64,000 nucleotides of DNA from Ktedonospora formicarum. Lineage in GTDB: Bacteria > Chloroflexota > Ktedonobacteria > Ktedonobacterales > Ktedonobacteraceae. The DNA is taken from positions 496,001 through 560,000 of the forward strand of contig NZ_BNJF01000004.1 of NCBI RefSeq assembly GCF_016587355.1, given 5' to 3'. The notes under the pieces were generated by a model. The model saw nothing but the letters and a program-made list of their open reading frames with translations, was not told the origin of the DNA and made no database searches. Both the position numbers and the translations under genes were made by a program. Below, in pieces: positions 61,810 through 64,000 of the stretch. Position 1 is the stretch's first letter, and every line of letters starts with the position of its first letter.

Positions 61810-63948
61810 TCACCAGAAGCGCCAAGGCGCAACCTCCATTTTGGAGCGGATGATCTGCTCGCGTTGAGGAGGATTGGATTGGCGGCGCAGATACTCTTGA
61901 TAGCTCTTTTCAGCCGCATTGCCTAGCGCATTCATGGTACATTCACGAACACCAGCGATGGCTGTTCCCGAGGGAAAAGCGTGCTTTTTTGCTAGTTGCC
62001 AGGCAACGCGATAGACATCAGCACGTGCCAGATAATAGCGAGAATCCTCAGTGCGGCCATCAAGCACGATAATAATCTCTGCTGCCTGTAGTACATTCTG
62101 TGCTTCTAAGGGCTGCATATGACACAGATAGAGATCAATGAGTAAGAGTTGCGCGTCAACATATCTGGCTGCCGCCTCATTGACATTGCTGAGAAGTTGG
62201 GCGGCGTCGTGCCAACGGCTCAAATGAATGAGCGAGTCAGTCGCCCCCAGCGTGGCATCGGTATTGCCTGGATCGGCCTTGAGCACATTCATATAGAGGT
62301 CAACAGCGGTTCTGTGATCTTGCATGTGGCTATGCACACGCGCCAGGGCCTGCTGTGGTGGCAATTCACCAGGAAGGTCAGAGATCAATTCGCGATACTG
62401 AGCGGCGGCATCGGCATAGCGATTTTGCGCTTCAAGCAAGCGCCCAGTATACCAGGAAAGTTTCCAATGTCCTGGGGCGATGCGCTGCCCCATAGTCACC
62501 TCAGCTAATGCCAGGCTATACTCGCCTTGATCAATGTAGGCCTCGGCAAGACGCAGGTGCGCATCGATGCTACGCTGGTTGATTTTGGTAGCCTGCCTAT
62601 AGAAACTGCATGCACTCACATAATTACCACCCCGTAGAGCCTGATCCCCGTAGCGCAACAGGTCGATAGCTCTATCATGCTCATCGAGTGCCGCCTCGCC
62701 GCGTAGGCCGAGTTTGCCTGTTGTGGTTAGAATACCGGGCACAAAGAGTTTTGAACCAACGGGGACCCCAGGTTGACCACCCACAATCTGGCGCAATACG
62801 CCCGAAAGCTGCTCACCCAGTTCTTCCGCATTTTGGAAGCGCTGTGAGGGTTTGCTATGTGTTCCCTTTACCAACAAACGATAGAGTGCGGCGTGCTCGT
62901 GAAACACAGGGTAATGCTCAACGGACGGCATCCCGAAAATAGGATTTGCCAGATCCATGAGAGATACCAGGTAGCCTAATGTGCGACAAATAGAATAGAG
63001 ATCAGTCTGTGGCGATGGGGATTTTACCGCTTCAGGCGCGTAAAATCCATGAGTGCCATAGACATCCTGAGGATGGGGCTCATACTTGATCACGGTACCC
63101 AGGTCGATCAATTTGACAATATTGGAACCATCCTTCAACTCCTCAATCATAACATTCTGCGGTTTAAAGTCGCAGTACACGAGGCCGAGTTTCGCAAGGT
63201 AGGAGAATGCGGAAAGAACTCCCTGAATATACTCAATCGCCTCTGGGACAGGAAGTGGACCATGCCGTTCTGTGAGTATCTCATCGAGTGTTTTCCCCTG
63301 AACATACTCCATAACAATGTAGCCCTTGGAGCCAATGGCAATGAAATCATAGATAGAAACAATACTTGCATGCTTAATGGCTGCAAGGAACTCACGCTCT
63401 TTGACACTCTGCGCTACCAGATCTGGATCATCATCACTAAGCAAGGCCTTAATGACCACCCGACGTTTCAGGACGACATCTTCTGCCAGGTAGACTGCGC
63501 CCATACCGCCTGCGCCAATTTCCTTGAGCACGCTATATTTGCCATTGAGTAATGCCCCTCTCTGCAATGGCTGACCCGACAACGGGTCAGTTTGCGGTTG
63601 CAGTACTGCGACAGATGAAGAGTCAGAGGGCTGGAGAGTATCGTTAGGGAAACGATACCCACAGTAATTACAGAATTTGGCACCTGGCTTACACGGCTTC
63701 AGGCAGTGAGGGCAGGGAGGGCAGGGAGCGGGTATCGTGCCACTCTTACTCGTGGCATCGGTATGCTGCAAAGAGGCAACAGACACTTGGAGATGGTGTG
63801 AAGATATAAGAGGTGCACCTAGTACCATCCCGCACTGCTCGCAGATGTCCTCTCCAGGGGGAATTTGTCCCTGGCAATTCGGGCAAACAGCAATCTCCGG
63901 ATAGGTTGCTGGAGGATGAACGGGCTGCGATTGTAGTGATGATGGCAC
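61810..63948 (-). CDS. PknG-like serine/threonine protein kinase with zinc ribbons and TPRs
   Basis: A 712-residue soluble kinase. Two N-terminal zinc ribbons use C22, C25, C36, C39 and C79, C82, C93, C96. The kinase domain runs ~138-400, with G-loop EIGAGGMGAVY, K167, catalytic loop VYCDFKPQNVM (D260, N265) and metal motif IDLG in place of DFG. The C-terminal ~300 residues hold TPR repeats. YCD for HRD and DLG for DFG are traits of mycobacterial PknG, and the domain order matches. It heads a unit with the VWA and membrane sensor genes. Confidence 0.9.
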   Translation of the reverse strand: MPSSLQSQPVHPPATYPEIAVCPNCQGQIPPGEDICEQCGMVLGAPLISSHHLQVSVASLQHTDATSKSGTIPAPCPPCPHCLKPCKPGAKFCNYCGYRFPNDTLQPSDSSSVAVLQPQTDPLSGQPLQRGALLNGKYSVLKEIGAGGMGAVYLAEDVVLKRRVVIKALLSDDDPDLVAQSVKEREFLAAIKHASIVSIYDFIAIGSKGYIVMEYVQGKTLDEILTERHGPLPVPEAIEYIQGVLSAFSYLAKLGLVYCDFKPQNVMIEELKDGSNIVKLIDLGTVIKYEPHPQDVYGTHGFYAPEAVKSPSPQTDLYSICRTLGYLVSLMDLANPIFGMPSVEHYPVFHEHAALYRLLVKGTHSKPSQRFQNAEELGEQLSGVLRQIVGGQPGVPVGSKLFVPGILTTTGKLGLRGEAALDEHDRAIDLLRYGDQALRGGNYVSACSFYRQATKINQRSIDAHLRLAEAYIDQGEYSLALAEVTMGQRIAPGHWKLSWYTGRLLEAQNRYADAAAQYRELISDLPGELPPQQALARVHSHMQDHRTAVDLYMNVLKADPGNTDATLGATDSLIHLSRWHDAAQLLSNVNEAAARYVDAQLLLIDLYLCHMQPLEAQNVLQAAEIIIVLDGRTEDSRYYLARADVYRVAWQLAKKHAFPSGTAIAGVRECTMNALGNAAEKSYQEYLRRQSNPPQREQIIRSKMEVAPWRFW

Positions 63949-64000
63949 GATTGACGTCTGATGTAAAGGCGTTATTACAAGTGCGGTAAGAACAGCCCCG

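Noticed and set aside
1..64000. tRNA or rRNA genes
   Set aside because: I looked for cloverleaf-like TTCGA loops with paired arms and for rRNA-like blocks and saw none I could support; a tRNA scan would be needed to exclude them.

Overview
The window looks like chromosome of a Ktedonobacteria-type Chloroflexota. This is inferred from the gene mix: duplicated kdp genes, a SigZ-type sigma factor, large PAS/GAF histidine kinases, a PknG-like kinase, orphan tnpB elements and many insertion-sequence scars. I could not run a taxonomic search. Base composition is moderate, except for a GC-rich patch at about 24.75-25.87 kb.

Layout. 0-11 kb: partial cytochrome bd oxidase subunit I (cydA), a tnpB element, a three-PAS histidine kinase, a DoxX membrane protein, an intact IS4-family element, a response regulator/histidine kinase pair and a tandem universal stress protein. 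12-22 kb: an arsenic island with arsC, arsR, acr3, a MarR regulator, a GNAT acetyltransferase, a flavoprotein with a CC-rich tail and an MFS carrier. It is followed by a 116-aa protein built on spaced GCCGEP motifs with an M28 peptidase, and on the other strand a small CC-ended protein, a SigZ-like sigma factor with a Cys-rich tail and a GYD protein. 22-27 kb: an HTH/29-residue-repeat gene pair divergent from a pentapeptide-repeat gene, then a foreign-looking hydrolase and decayed MerR, ISL3 and serine recombinase genes. 27-37 kb: TetR regulator, membrane protein, KimA-like permease, CPA1 and NhaA antiporters, MFS carrier. 37.3-42.4 kb: a second tnpB element interrupted by three group II introns nested inside one another. 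43-57.6 kb: P450, a CDF-like gene split by a stop codon, a decayed sigma gene, an orphan kdpC-kdpA pair, two paralogous 70-aa membrane proteins, and a full kdpFABC operon with its regulators. 57.7-64 kb: a kinase-less sensor half, then a PknG-like kinase / VWA / four-TM sensor operon.

How it works together. Most of 28-58 kb concerns K+ and Na+ handling (KimA-like, CPA1, NhaA, Kdp). A short conserved RNA-like motif occurs in the leaders of nhaA, both 70-aa proteins and the P450 gene, which suggests a shared cis-regulator. The arsenic island shares paired-cysteine tails across several unrelated proteins, which suggests metalloid binding.

The most striking object is the triple-nested intron. 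Removing the outermost intron at its predicted boundaries restores the TnpB reading frame exactly, and its exon-binding hairpin loop is perfectly complementary to the last six bases of the 5' exon.
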